From IMG/VR virus record IMGVR_UViG_3300022538_000580, positions 1 through 33,230 of that record: a stretch of DNA of 33,230 nucleotides; one strand, given 5' to 3'. Of this stretch, positions 16,090-22,380 are shown piece after piece. Made by a program: the position numbers and the translations under genes. The DNA comes from a virus. The notes beneath the pieces are model-generated. The model searched no databases. It had not been told where the DNA came from and worked only from the letters and a program-made list of their open reading frames with translations. Every line of letters starts with the position of its first letter. Positions within the stretch are counted from its first letter, which is position 1.

Positions 16090-16118
16090 TTGACTTTCCC
16101 TCAAGTTTGGTTTATACT
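16090..16118 (+). promoter_or_regulatory. near-consensus sigma70 promoter, rightward
   Basis: TTGACT (16090-16095), 17-base spacer, TATACT (16113-16118). Transcription would begin near 16125 and read first through the pseudoknot element at 16152-16233 and then antisense into the integrase 3' end. A weak 101-codon reading from ATG 16151 lies downstream but looks like a by-product of the structure. Confidence 0.65.
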
Positions 16119-16151
16119 TTAGACGATATAAGAAATGAAAGGAATCCATTA

Positions 16152-16233
16152 TGCTGTACCCGAATATAATCCGGAACTTTAGCCCAGCGGGGTTTTTCTG
16201 CACTTCTTCGGGTACAGCAGCCTCGTTGGGCTA
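16152..16233 (+). ncRNA. candidate H-type pseudoknot RNA or recombination-site element
   Basis: Two long stems interleave. Stem A: TGCTGTACCCGAA (16152-16164) pairs perfectly with 16207-16219 over 13 bp. Stem B: TAGCCCAGCGGGG (16180-16192) pairs with CCTCGTTGGGCTA (16221-16233) over 13 bp with two G-U pairs in RNA. The order A-B-A'-B' with a one-base junction between A' and B' is that of an H-type pseudoknot. A promoter lies 27 bases upstream of the expected start and no convincing ORF explains the conservation. It ends 14 bases from the integrase stop, so arm-type or attP-like DNA sites are the main alternative. Confidence 0.5.
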
Positions 16234-16246
16234 TTTATTTGAAAAG

Positions 16247-17047
16247 TTAATCGAGGCAGTCGGTAGCGCCTACCAGCTCATCGTCCTGCCAGTGGATATA
16301 AACGGTCTCTGTTATTGTAGTGCTGGCGTGGCCGAGGATTTTACTGATAACATCTATAGGCACTCTTTTGCGATGCAATTCAGTAGCGAAATAGTGCCTC
16401 AGGCTATGAGGCGAGAAATGAGGAATATCAGCGAGCTTGGCTGCTCGGTTACATAACCGCCACAGCCAGACTCGATTATCGCTCTTTAAAAAGTTCAGAT
16501 GAGGATTGTGTTTAAGAATTTGCTTGATGGTTTTATTGATGGGGACAGCACGGCGCTTATTGCCTTTGCCGACAACATAGATAAAGTTTTTTGTAATATC
16601 TTCTGGCCTTAAAGTCAAGAACTCTGAATTTCGCAAACCACTATTGGCCAGAAAGACAATACAATCTTTGACATGGCTTTCCGTAACCGCTAATACTTTT
16701 AGATATTCTGCTTTTGATAAAACCCGTTGGCGGGAAGGTGGGGCAGACAAGGGTCTAACTTTGCGGGCAATGTTGGGAATATCGTAGCGGATTTCCAAGT
16801 AGTTGTAAAACGACCGCAAGACCGATAAACGTAGATTGGCCGTCCTCGCCGCACAATTCAATGACAACAAGTAGCTTTCAATATGCTCAACCGTGATTTG
16901 ATGAACATATTGGGGTGCGGTTTTTAGAAAATCCCCTAAAACCCACCCATACATCTTTTGTGTGTTGCGAGTAAATGACGTCAGGAACTTGTCCACCGCA
17001 TCCTCGCTCAACATCCTTGTTGCGTATTTTACCACATAAAAGGCCAT
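16247..17047 (-). CDS. int: tyrosine recombinase/integrase
   Basis: 266 residues from ATG 17047. An SAM-like N-terminal domain (about 15-95) is followed by a complete catalytic domain: Arg139 in NSGLRNSEF, Lys161 in VGKGNKRR, His214 and Arg217 in HSLRHYFAT, His240 in ILGHAS, and the nucleophile Tyr250 in ETVYIHW. The compact length and sequence are XerC/D-like rather than lambda-like. It would integrate or excise the phage genome or resolve multimers. No excisionase is recognised beside it. TTG 17077 and ATG 17014 are other possible starts; none has a good ribosome site. Confidence 0.9.
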   Translation of the reverse strand: MAFYVVKYATRMLSEDAVDKFLTSFTRNTQKMYGWVLGDFLKTAPQYVHQITVEHIESYLLSLNCAARTANLRLSVLRSFYNYLEIRYDIPNIARKVRPLSAPPSRQRVLSKAEYLKVLAVTESHVKDCIVFLANSGLRNSEFLTLRPEDITKNFIYVVGKGNKRRAVPINKTIKQILKHNPHLNFLKSDNRVWLWRLCNRAAKLADIPHFSPHSLRHYFATELHRKRVPIDVISKILGHASTTITETVYIHWQDDELVGATDCLD

Positions 17048-17180
17048 TGAGCAACAGGAAATTGCGAAATGAAACAATATATCTGACTTGTTTCACTTCC
17101 TCTAATAATAACCCAGTTTACCACAATCCCCCAATTTGTCAAGAAGAATTTCCCTATTTTAACAGAACGGAGATTTTGCA

Positions 17181-17567
17181 ATGTGTTTAAGCACTATATA
17201 TTCAGAAACAGAGAAAAAAGCCATTTTGGCCAAGAAGCCCAAAAGGTTTGTAGTTTGGAAAGCGATATGCAAAAGCAAAAGTAGATTTTGGCCACCTTTT
17301 TATGGTCATTTTGGGTCTTATAGTGCAGGCGTAAATATCTCAGAATCCGGTCCTGGCTATTATTCTTTTTTACACAGAAAAGATGCTAAAGAGTGGGGAG
17401 GGCCGCAGATAAAAATCTGCCGTTGTGTCGTTAAGAAGAAAACAATCAAAAGAATAGGGTTGCAAGTATTTCGTAGGGGAGACGCACTAAACAACACAAT
17501 ACACGCAGAAGTCGCAGTTTCTTCATCGATTATAATGCCAAAATACATCGGGTGCGAGAAATGTTGA
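17181..17567 (+). CDS. phage early hypothetical protein (MCLxTxYS family)
   Basis: 128 residues with a GGAGA site before the ATG. It starts MCLSTIYSETEKKAILAKKP and continues KRFVVWKAICKSKSRFWPP, a layout shared by small early proteins of many phages. A beta segment IKICRCVVKKKTIKRIG and the ending IIMPKYIGCEKC follow; several Cys may bind metal. It is the first gene of the rightward early cluster, divergent from the integrase. Function unknown. Confidence 0.6.
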   Translation: MCLSTIYSETEKKAILAKKPKRFVVWKAICKSKSRFWPPFYGHFGSYSAGVNISESGPGYYSFLHRKDAKEWGGPQIKICRCVVKKKTIKRIGLQVFRRGDALNNTIHAEVAVSSSIIMPKYIGCEKC

Positions 17568-17674
17568 GAACAAGTCGTAAATACTGTTCAGTTTGCCATC
17601 ATAAAAAGAGAGGCAAAAATCACGAAGAGGGCGGCCATCACAAAAAAGCGGAAGCTGAAAGGGCCAAAAAATGA
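17561..17674 (+). CDS. 37-residue Cys/His mini-protein
   Basis: Overlaps the previous gene by seven bases and ends in the ATGA overlap with the next one, so it is translationally coupled on both sides. The sequence has CSVCHH followed by a His-rich stretch (NHEEGGHHKK). The CxxCHH and HH clusters suggest metal binding. Nothing else is known. Confidence 0.5.
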   Translation: MLRTSRKYCSVCHHKKRGKNHEEGGHHKKAEAERAKK

Positions 17675-17904
17675 GAAATCGCAACCCGCAGTATTATCAA
17701 CTGATTAAGGACAGACATATCATCGGTTTCAAACGAGTTGTAACTGAATACTTACCAGCTGGGGCCAACCAATGGCAACTGGAGCCAATCGGCCATGACG
17801 AAAGCTACCAATTGAGCGTGTTGCCAATGGGGATTGAAGGCTTGAAAAGGCCAAGTTTGAGACCAAAGGTAAAAAGCAAAGTTGAAAGGGTAGAAAGTGG
17901 CTAA
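17671..17904 (+). CDS. small hypothetical early protein
   Basis: 77 residues starting in an ATGA overlap. Its N-terminus, MRNRNPQYYQLIKDRHIIGFKR, and its Lys/Arg-rich tail (RPKVKSKVERVESG) are basic. No domain is recognised. It overlaps the next gene by eight bases, so it belongs to the same compact early operon. Confidence 0.5.
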   Translation: MRNRNPQYYQLIKDRHIIGFKRVVTEYLPAGANQWQLEPIGHDESYQLSVLPMGIEGLKRPSLRPKVKSKVERVESG

Positions 17905-18109
17905 CAACGATTTAATAAATCGTACCCATTGTAAGGAATTTGCCCTGCGGATTGCTCAAGAGATGCGACAGGGTTGGAAACCAAACCGGGTCAGCGACAA
18001 GGAATTTCTCGATGACCTCAATACCAGGGTTCGCAATATCATTACCAAATCTGTAATGCACCATCCGACCGTGGGCAAGACAATCAATCAAATATACCCT
18101 TTAATTTAG
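17897..18109 (+). CDS. small helical early protein
   Basis: 70 residues from GTG 17897 with AAAGGG nine bases upstream. It is mainly helical (HCKEFALRIAQEMRQGW; EFLDDLNTRVRNIITKSV) and net basic, a composition seen in small phage DNA-associated proteins. Family unknown. It is the last gene of the first early cluster; a possible terminator-like inverted repeat follows at 18221-18271. Confidence 0.55.
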   Translation: MANNDLINRTHCKEFALRIAQEMRQGWKPNRVSDKEFLDDLNTRVRNIITKSVMHHPTVGKTINQIYPLI

Positions 18110-18136
18110 CGTTTAAGGGGTCTGAGAGGCCACAGA

Positions 18137-18286
18137 ATGGACGAAAATAGAAGTCGCATACATACGAGCCATACGAGATATTTTGAGCGTAATTTTGACG
18201 GTTTCTTACACATAGTTTGTGGAGCGGGCGTCATGTCTTTTCCCCTTATTTCCGCCAAAACCGCCCGCTCCGTTTTGAAATGGTAA
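18137..18286 (+). CDS. possible 49-residue protein
   Basis: An ATG with GAGAGG eight bases upstream opens a 49-codon frame starting MDENRSRIHTSHTRYFERNF and ending AKTARSVLKW. It spans the 18221-18271 inverted repeat, so the repeat rather than coding may explain the sequence. There is no family and no coupling to neighbours. Kept as a low-confidence call because it fills an otherwise gene-free gap of 193 bases. Confidence 0.25.
   Translation: MDENRSRIHTSHTRYFERNFDGFLHIVCGAGVMSFPLISAKTARSVLKW
18221..18271 (+). terminator. 10-bp GC-rich inverted repeat
   Basis: GGAGCGGGCG (18221-18230) pairs exactly with CGCCCGCTCC (18262-18271) across a 31-base loop; GTTTTG follows. It may end transcription of the first early cluster, although the long loop and short T run are atypical. 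Confidence 0.4.
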
Positions 18287-18302
18287 TAAAGCTATAAAAC
18301 TA

Positions 18303-18566
18303 ATGTTGGCCATTCATAAAAATTTAAGTTTGCAAACACAGCAACGCAGAATACGGCATAGATGCGAGATTGAAAAATTCTGCGAAGCTATTGAAGAGTT
18401 ACCGGTCGAAAAGCAAATTTTGTTTAGATTGTATTTTCGCTATGGCTACTCAACTGGAGCGATAGCAAAGCTATGTAAAGTTCACGAAACGACTATTGCA
18501 AGACGCTTAAAAAGAATAGCGAAGGAAGTGGAAACTGTTCTTTCTAAAAAGGGAGTGGTTTTATAA
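18303..18566 (+). CDS. small helix-turn-helix (sigma region 4-like) regulator
   Basis: 87 residues. The C-terminal half, LPVEKQILFRLYFRYGYSTG then AIAKLCKVHETTIARRLKRI, has the helix-turn-helix pattern of sigma-70 region 4 and related phage transcription regulators. The N-terminal part is basic and helical. It could regulate phage late or early transcription, but there is no region 2, so it is not a complete sigma factor. No strong ribosome site is seen before the ATG. Confidence 0.65.
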   Translation: MLAIHKNLSLQTQQRRIRHRCEIEKFCEAIEELPVEKQILFRLYFRYGYSTGAIAKLCKVHETTIARRLKRIAKEVETVLSKKGVVL

Positions 18567-18574
18567 GCCACTCC
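18552..18574 (+). terminator. hairpin spanning the HTH gene stop codon
   Basis: GGAGTGG (18552-18558) pairs with CCACTCC (18568-18574) with a 9-base loop that contains the TAA stop. No T run follows. Terminator or processing hairpin. Confidence 0.35.
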
Positions 18575-18602
18575 TGAGCTCTCTTAAAAGTTTATGGGTA
18601 TA

Positions 18603-18735
18603 TGGCTGGCGGCGGCACGGCAAAGCCGTGGATAGCAACACGGTTGAGGTATGCGAAACATACTGCGTAGAGTTCAACACCTACTTAGGCTTGTCTGACC
18701 AAACAAGCTGAATAAGTTATCCTGCCCGCCAGCCA
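18603..18735 (+). ncRNA. structured RNA element E1 (new family, copy 1)
   Basis: A 133-base element closed by a perfect 10-bp stem, TGGCTGGCGG / CCGCCAGCCA. Inside, CCGTG (18626-18630) pairs with CACGG (18639-18643); its loop base-run GATA pairs with TATC (18718-18721) three to four bases before the closing strand, giving a pseudoknot. Two more hairpins follow, GTATG/CATAC and GCTTGT/ACAAGC. The near-5' GGCGGCGGC and 3' ATCCTGCCCGCC are shared with E2 and E3. CACGGC-AAA-GCCGTG is an alternative hairpin that competes with the pseudoknot. It ends 33 bases before a small gene. Confidence 0.55.
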
Positions 18736-18768
18736 AAGGAATAATACATAAGTAGAAAGGAAAGAAAG

Positions 18769-18948
18769 ATGAGCGAGCAAAGTCTTGAAAGAGCCGTCTT
18801 GGCAGAAGCCAAGGAAGTTACCGGCAACAAAAAACTCAAAATGAAAGACATTATGGAGTGGAGCACGGGAGAGGTTAATGCACAAGATGGTGAGAAGCTG
18901 TATTGGCTACCCGTTCTTGGCGTGAGTGTAGCAGTAAAAATTCAATAG
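18769..18948 (+). CDS. 59-residue hypothetical protein downstream of E1
   Basis: Starts at an ATG with the strong purine-rich site GAAAGGAAAG. The sequence begins MSEQSLERAVLAEAKEVTGN and ends LYWLPVLGVSVAVKIQ; the first half is helical and the end hydrophobic. It has no recognised domain. Its leader is the structured element E1, which could control its translation. Confidence 0.6.
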   Translation: MSEQSLERAVLAEAKEVTGNKKLKMKDIMEWSTGEVNAQDGEKLYWLPVLGVSVAVKIQ

Positions 18949-19019
18949 TGAATTTGGCCAGATTAACGATGGCTATTAAATCGCTCTCTTAAAACTAAAT
19001 AGCATATCTCCCTCCTCCT

Positions 19020-19049
19020 AAGCCAGAGCTTGTGTTTTGGCTCTGGCTT
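19020..19049 (+). terminator. 10-bp hairpin before element E2
   Basis: AAGCCAGAGC pairs perfectly with GCTCTGGCTT around a 10-base loop (TTGTGTTTTG). It ends 13 bases before E2. The lack of a T run makes it an uncertain terminator; it may also be a processing hairpin or part of the RNA array. The rest of 18949-19019 shows no gene. Confidence 0.4.
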
Positions 19050-19062
19050 TAGAAAGCTATTC

Positions 19063-19163
19063 TGGTAGGGCGGCGGCGTGGTAATGTTGGGGATTGGAAA
19101 GTAGGCCGAAGGGAAAGTTGCCATTACCTTGTAAGTGCTGAACCAATCCTGCCCGCCCTGCCA
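19063..19163 (+). ncRNA. structured RNA element E2 (new family, copy 2)
   Basis: A 101-base element closed by 11 bp (TGGTAGGGCGG / CCGCCCTGCCA, one G-U pair). GGTAATG (19080-19086) pairs with CATTACC (19122-19128), and the loop contains GGATTGG (19091-19097), which pairs perfectly with CCAATCC (19143-19149), three bases before the closing strand. This is the same pseudoknot order as in E1 and E3. It is preceded by GAAAGCTAT, repeated just before E3. No ORF of its own is evident. Confidence 0.6.
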
Positions 19164-19178
19164 GATATTGAAAGCTAT

Positions 19179-19323
19179 GCGAGGCGGTGGCGGAATAGGT
19201 AGACGCAGGTGAAGCAGGAAAGTCAAGTGCGAAACTGTGGTAGTGGGAATGGATTCGCGGCCGGACACACTACAAGCCTGATAAGTTGCAATCGTGTAGG
19301 GTGCAAATCCCTGCCCGCCTCGC
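19179..19323 (+). ncRNA. structured RNA element E3 (new family, copy 3; partly tRNA-Leu-like)
   Basis: A 145-base element closed by 9 bp (GCGAGGCGG / CCGCCTCGC). GTAGTG (19240-19245) pairs with CACTAC (19268-19273), and the loop's GGATT (19251-19255) pairs with AATCC (19306-19310), giving the same pseudoknot. The 5' part contains TGGCGGAATAGGTAGACGCA, very close to the D-arm of bacterial tRNA-Leu, and the 3' part contains a T-arm-like TAGGGTGCAAATCCCTG that would compete with the pseudoknot. No anticodon arm can be drawn, so it is not an ordinary tRNA. A small gene follows 39 bases later. Confidence 0.55.
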
Positions 19324-19362
19324 TTATTGAAAACGCTCTTTATGAGCAGAAAGGAAAACAAG

Positions 19363-19527
19363 ATGGCAAAGACCAAAGAACATTGTTGTCAAATAGATTG
19401 CGACAAAGATGCAGAGTGGGAAATTTATGCCGATGGCGTTCCAGATACAACAGCTTGCACTGAACACGTGGGAGAGCTATTGACTGACGCCAAGGAGCAT
19501 AGAGTATATCGTTTGAAGACTGACTAA
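19363..19527 (+). CDS. 54-residue zinc-finger-like protein
   Basis: The ATG is preceded by AAAGGA; an upstream in-frame reading lacks a site. It has HCCQIDCDKDAEWEIYADG, then TTACTEHVGELL: the spaced Cys/Cys and Cys/His pairs are the pattern of small phage treble-clef or knuckle proteins. It lies right after E3. Function unknown. Confidence 0.65.
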   Translation: MAKTKEHCCQIDCDKDAEWEIYADGVPDTTACTEHVGELLTDAKEHRVYRLKTD

Positions 19528-19528
19528 C

Positions 19529-19619
19529 GGGCGGCACTAAAACAGGAGACGACACTAAAAGAGCTTGGCTAAACGCTATAAACCAGCCCGCTGGCTTGTG
19601 GCTGGCGGGCAGGCCGCCC
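19529..19619 (+). ncRNA. structured leader E4 with inverted repeats
   Basis: GGGCGGC (19529-19535) pairs with GCCGCCC (19613-19619), enclosing a second hairpin GCCCGC (19586-19591) / GCGGGC (19605-19610). The 15 bases TGGCTGGCGGGCAGG at 19599-19613 are the exact reverse complement of E1's 3' arm. It does not carry the E1-E3 consensus and so is a relative at most. It is followed at once by AAAGAAAGG and the next gene. Confidence 0.4.
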
Positions 19620-19636
19620 AAAGAAAGGAAAGAAAG

Positions 19637-19930
19637 ATGACTATAAAAGAAATTTATGACAACGTAAGTAATTTCACAGACGAAAAGCGCGAAAAGTATG
19701 TAAAGGCTTTGGTAAAGCAATTTAGTAAATTCTCTATTGGTAGCTTGCAGGAGTTCCAAGCGAAGTGGAATCCTGATAAAGGCCCAATCGCATTTTTCAA
19801 AGAGCAAGCACAGGTAATAAAAACTTGTATAGATTTGGAATTATCAGCAATGGGCCAAGGTGTTCGTTCTTCCTTGGGACTTAATCCTCTTACTTGGGAA
19901 ACAGAAATTGGTGATAAGGCAGAACAATGA
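19637..19930 (+). CDS. 97-residue hypothetical protein
   Basis: ATG 19637 is chosen for the AAAGGAAAG site upstream; a TTG at 19565 would start inside the E4 structure. The protein is helical (TIKEIYDNVSNFTDEKREKY; VKALVKQFSKF), with FFKEQAQVIKTCIDLELSAM in the middle. No domain is recognised. The stop overlaps the next ATG (ATGA). Confidence 0.55.
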   Translation: MTIKEIYDNVSNFTDEKREKYVKALVKQFSKFSIGSLQEFQAKWNPDKGPIAFFKEQAQVIKTCIDLELSAMGQGVRSSLGLNPLTWETEIGDKAEQ

Positions 19931-20022
19931 AAACCGCAATCATACTGCTTAACATTTTGCTTTTGAGCACGCCGTTGCTTGCTTTGCTCTGGCTGCTCAA
20001 AAGTAGCTTTGGAGAGAAGTAA
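19927..20022 (+). CDS. 31-residue membrane peptide
   Basis: Translation is coupled to the previous gene by ATGA. Almost the whole peptide is one hydrophobic segment (TAIILLNILLLSTPLLALLW) with a basic/polar end (KSSFGEK). A single-span membrane peptide of this kind may modulate a host membrane protein, but no role can be assigned. Confidence 0.5.
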   Translation: MKTAIILLNILLLSTPLLALLWLLKSSFGEK

Positions 20023-20023
20023 A

Positions 20024-20380
20024 ATGGAACATTTGTTCAAACTGGGAAAAGACGGGAAAACAGTTGGGTATTTATGGATTAGAGATGGATATATTACATA
20101 TCACACTCATCCAGACGCACAACCAGAACCAAGCATACCAATTTGGGATGCCGCCCATCCTTTCGTTTGCCAAGACAAGAACGGCAAGAGGGTGTTTGAG
20201 GATGATAACGTCATTTATGGATGCCAAAGAGCCATTGTTAAACAGAACGATGGCGATTTTGGCTACCATTTAGAATTTATGGATTTACCTGTTATGGAGC
20301 CAATCAAAACAGGAAAAAAAGTAACTAATATATTGTATAGGGAGATGTGCAAAGACATTGAGCTTATCAAGGAGAAATAA
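20024..20380 (+). CDS. YopX-like small phage protein
   Basis: 118 residues from ATG 20024. The C-terminal half has FVCQDKNGKRVFEDDNVIYG, which matches the YopX pattern in which a D-x-N/G-K-x-x-F/Y-x-x-D stretch is followed by a beta strand and here FGYHLEFMDLP. Such proteins are common in temperate phage early regions, with unknown role. It sits two bases after the membrane peptide and two bases before the next gene. Confidence 0.6.
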   Translation: MEHLFKLGKDGKTVGYLWIRDGYITYHTHPDAQPEPSIPIWDAAHPFVCQDKNGKRVFEDDNVIYGCQRAIVKQNDGDFGYHLEFMDLPVMEPIKTGKKVTNILYREMCKDIELIKEK

Positions 20381-20382
20381 AA

Positions 20383-20640
20383 ATGCTTTTACGTGAAAGA
20401 TTAAATCAACTACCAAAACAATTAGGATATGTCAACAAACCCACGGACAAGTTTATTGATGCCCGTCTCGAAACGGCTGTAAAGGTTTTAGAAATTTTAC
20501 GAGACGATTTAGAGGAAGAAAACGAACCGCTTGCCATACAAACAATTAACAATTTGAACGAAGTAATCGACTATATTCCAGTGGACTGTGGTGAGGTTGC
20601 AGAAATTGACGAAGGAAGGGCAAAGCAAGAGGAGGAATAA
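20383..20640 (+). CDS. small acidic helical protein
   Basis: 85 residues, rich in Glu, Leu and Asn (RLETAVKVLEILRDDLEEEN), strongly acidic at the C-terminus (EIDEGRAKQEEE). It has an AAGGAG site and closely flanking genes. Helical small acidic proteins in phage early operons often inhibit or mimic host DNA-binding proteins, but there is no specific evidence here. Confidence 0.5.
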   Translation: MLLRERLNQLPKQLGYVNKPTDKFIDARLETAVKVLEILRDDLEEENEPLAIQTINNLNEVIDYIPVDCGEVAEIDEGRAKQEEE

Positions 20641-20642
20641 AA

Positions 20643-20951
20643 ATGAGACGCACTTGGAATCATCGAATTGCAAAGCTCATAGATGTGCCAGAGCAAGTTA
20701 AGAAATTTTATGGTCTTTCGCCTGCGTGTTCAGTAGCAAAATGCGACAACTCACCAGCATATTGTATTGAATATGATTACGTAACTGGCAAACGTGGGCG
20801 TGTTAGTTATGTAGTTCGTTTTTATTGTCAAAAACACGCCGAAAGTTTTTGTCGAAAGCACAATATCGACATAACTACAGCACCAGAAATGCCTTGGTCT
20901 GAACATTATTGTCCCAAACGAAATCAAAAATTTGCAATAGGGGGGAAATAA
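20643..20951 (+). CDS. Cys/His-rich small protein
   Basis: 102 residues, with GGAGGA before the ATG. CSVAKCDNSPAYC and YCQKHAESFCRKH give paired Cys/His ligands at about residues 30-40 and 60-75 with a basic region between them. A zinc-binding phage protein is the best guess. The next gene begins one base after its stop. Confidence 0.55.
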   Translation: MRRTWNHRIAKLIDVPEQVKKFYGLSPACSVAKCDNSPAYCIEYDYVTGKRGRVSYVVRFYCQKHAESFCRKHNIDITTAPEMPWSEHYCPKRNQKFAIGGK

Positions 20952-20952
20952 A

Positions 20953-21486
20953 ATGGTTCACGATGCGCTCAAGTCAACACCACTGTTTGATAAAAAGCAG
21001 CCGCCAGCAACTCGTAAAACCGACCCGCCGACAAGCAGAATGGCGGAAAAGCAGATTACCGAAAGCGGCCAGAGGGACACCCAATGTCGGCAGGTATTCG
21101 CGGCCTTGCAACGGCACGAGGGCAGAACGAGTCGAGAACTGGCGGATATTGGCGACCTTGACCGCTATATGGTCGCAAGGCGATTGCCGGACTTGGACCA
21201 ACGGCAGGGGTTGGTTATACAGGCCGAAAGTCGATATTGCGCACTAACCAAAAGCCAGTGCGTGACTTGGTATACGAAGAAATTCCTTATTGAAAACTGG
21301 AACGACTTTAGTCTGAAAGGGCGTATCAATTTAATTAAGCGACTCGGCGATGAAGTCCACGACTACTATACGCAGAGGGGCTATGCCTACTCGTGTATGC
21401 ATTGCCAGGTATATTTCAAAGAAAAGCCAGCGGACAATTGCCCAGAGTGCGGGCATCGACATATAGCAAGTCCTTATGAATGTTAA
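20953..21486 (+). CDS. winged-helix protein with C-terminal zinc ribbon
   Basis: 177 residues. Residues about 45-85, GRTSRELADIGDLDRYMVAR then RLPDLDQRQGLV, are a winged helix typical of phage regulators; a DPPTSRMAEKQITESG segment precedes it, as in related phage proteins. The end has CMHCQVYFKEKPADNCPECGHRH, a four-Cys zinc ribbon. It may bind DNA and act in early regulation or replication. It sits directly before the recombination genes. I cannot name a family with certainty. Confidence 0.6.
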   Translation: MVHDALKSTPLFDKKQPPATRKTDPPTSRMAEKQITESGQRDTQCRQVFAALQRHEGRTSRELADIGDLDRYMVARRLPDLDQRQGLVIQAESRYCALTKSQCVTWYTKKFLIENWNDFSLKGRINLIKRLGDEVHDYYTQRGYAYSCMHCQVYFKEKPADNCPECGHRHIASPYEC

Positions 21487-21498
21487 GAGAGGTGGAAA

Positions 21499-22380
21499 AT
21501 GGCACTTACGGAAAGACAAAAAGAGTTACGGCGAAATCATATCGGCAGCAGTGATATGGCTGCCATTCTGGGGCTTGACCCCTGGTGTAATGCTTATGAT
21601 ATTTGGCTTTATAAAACTGACAAAATAGAGGAGGCCCCGGAAACAATGGTGATGAAAAGGGGTAAGATATTCGAACCTGCGGTCCTCAGTTATGCAGAGG
21701 AACAGCTCGGCAAAATTAGCAGACGCAATACTTATCGGGTAGCCGAAGATAACCTGCCTCTTGCATCTAATCTTGACGCAAGCCTTGTGAAAACCGGCGA
21801 ACCCGTAGAAGCCAAAACAGTCGGCCTGTTTGCACCAGCAAAAGAAGATTGGGGCGATGCCGATACAGACCAGGTGCCGGACAATGTAATAATTCAGGTC
21901 CACGTCCAGATGTTCTGTGTCAAAAAAGGCTTATGCCATGTCCCTGCATTTATAGCTGGCCGGGGCTTTAATCTGTTCCGAGTGCCATACGACAAGGAGC
22001 TTGCGGAATTTATCGTTGAAAAGGCGATTGAATTTTGGGACAAATACGTCAAATCAGACCAGCCCCCTTCCGACATAGCCCCTTCTCTTAATGTAATCAA
22101 GCGTGTTCGACGGCAACCTAATAAGATTATTCAAATCGAGGATAGAATTATTGATAACTGGCAGCGGGGGAAAACTACTTTTAATCTTGCCAGAGAAGCA
22201 AAAGACCGCACGGAAGCCGAGCTTATAGCCGCCCTTGGTGACGCCGAAGGCGGGCAGTTTAGCGATGGTTTAGTTACATATTTCCAACAGCATCGCAAAA
22301 GTTACACAGTTAAAGAAAGTGCGTTTAGAGTTTTGAGAATAAAAAAGGAGAAAACCGATGGCAAAAAAACAAAAAAATAA
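21499..22380 (+). CDS. YqaJ-family recombination exonuclease
   Basis: 293 residues of the YqaJ/lambda exonuclease-like family. Visible motifs are HIGSSDMAAILGLDPW (16-29), RGKIFEPAVL with Glu59, ASNLDAS with Asp93, the catalytic EAK (Glu104, Lys106), and IIQVHVQMF with the Gln residues of the active site. It is a 5'-3' double-strand exonuclease making the ssDNA used by the RecT-like partner. Its last 23 bases overlap the RecT gene, so the two are made together. Confidence 0.88.
   Translation: MALTERQKELRRNHIGSSDMAAILGLDPWCNAYDIWLYKTDKIEEAPETMVMKRGKIFEPAVLSYAEEQLGKISRRNTYRVAEDNLPLASNLDASLVKTGEPVEAKTVGLFAPAKEDWGDADTDQVPDNVIIQVHVQMFCVKKGLCHVPAFIAGRGFNLFRVPYDKELAEFIVEKAIEFWDKYVKSDQPPSDIAPSLNVIKRVRRQPNKIIQIEDRIIDNWQRGKTTFNLAREAKDRTEAELIAALGDAEGGQFSDGLVTYFQQHRKSYTVKESAFRVLRIKKEKTDGKKTKK

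Noticed and set aside
16180-16233. integron attC site
   Set aside because: GTTGGGC fits the 3' core (GTTRRRY), but the 5' core reads GCCCAGC rather than RYYYAAC, and the integrase lacks the integron-integrase insertion; the structure is also interleaved with another stem.
16151-16456. ORF of 101 codons on the plus strand after the rightward promoter
   Set aside because: It has a good promoter and an AAAGGA site, but its sequence is explained by the pseudoknot strands and the antisense of the integrase; it has no recognisable protein pattern.
19215-19224. RNase P RNA fragment (AGGAAAGTC)
   Set aside because: Only nine bases match the conserved RNase P string and the other conserved regions are absent.
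19179-19323. ordinary tRNA-Leu gene
   Set aside because: D-arm and T-arm-like parts exist, but no anticodon stem-loop can be drawn, the element is 145 bases long, and it shares a pseudoknot with two non-tRNA elements.
18603-19323. group I introns
   Set aside because: The P, Q, R and S core strings of group I introns are not present and the elements are not in a gene that would need splicing.
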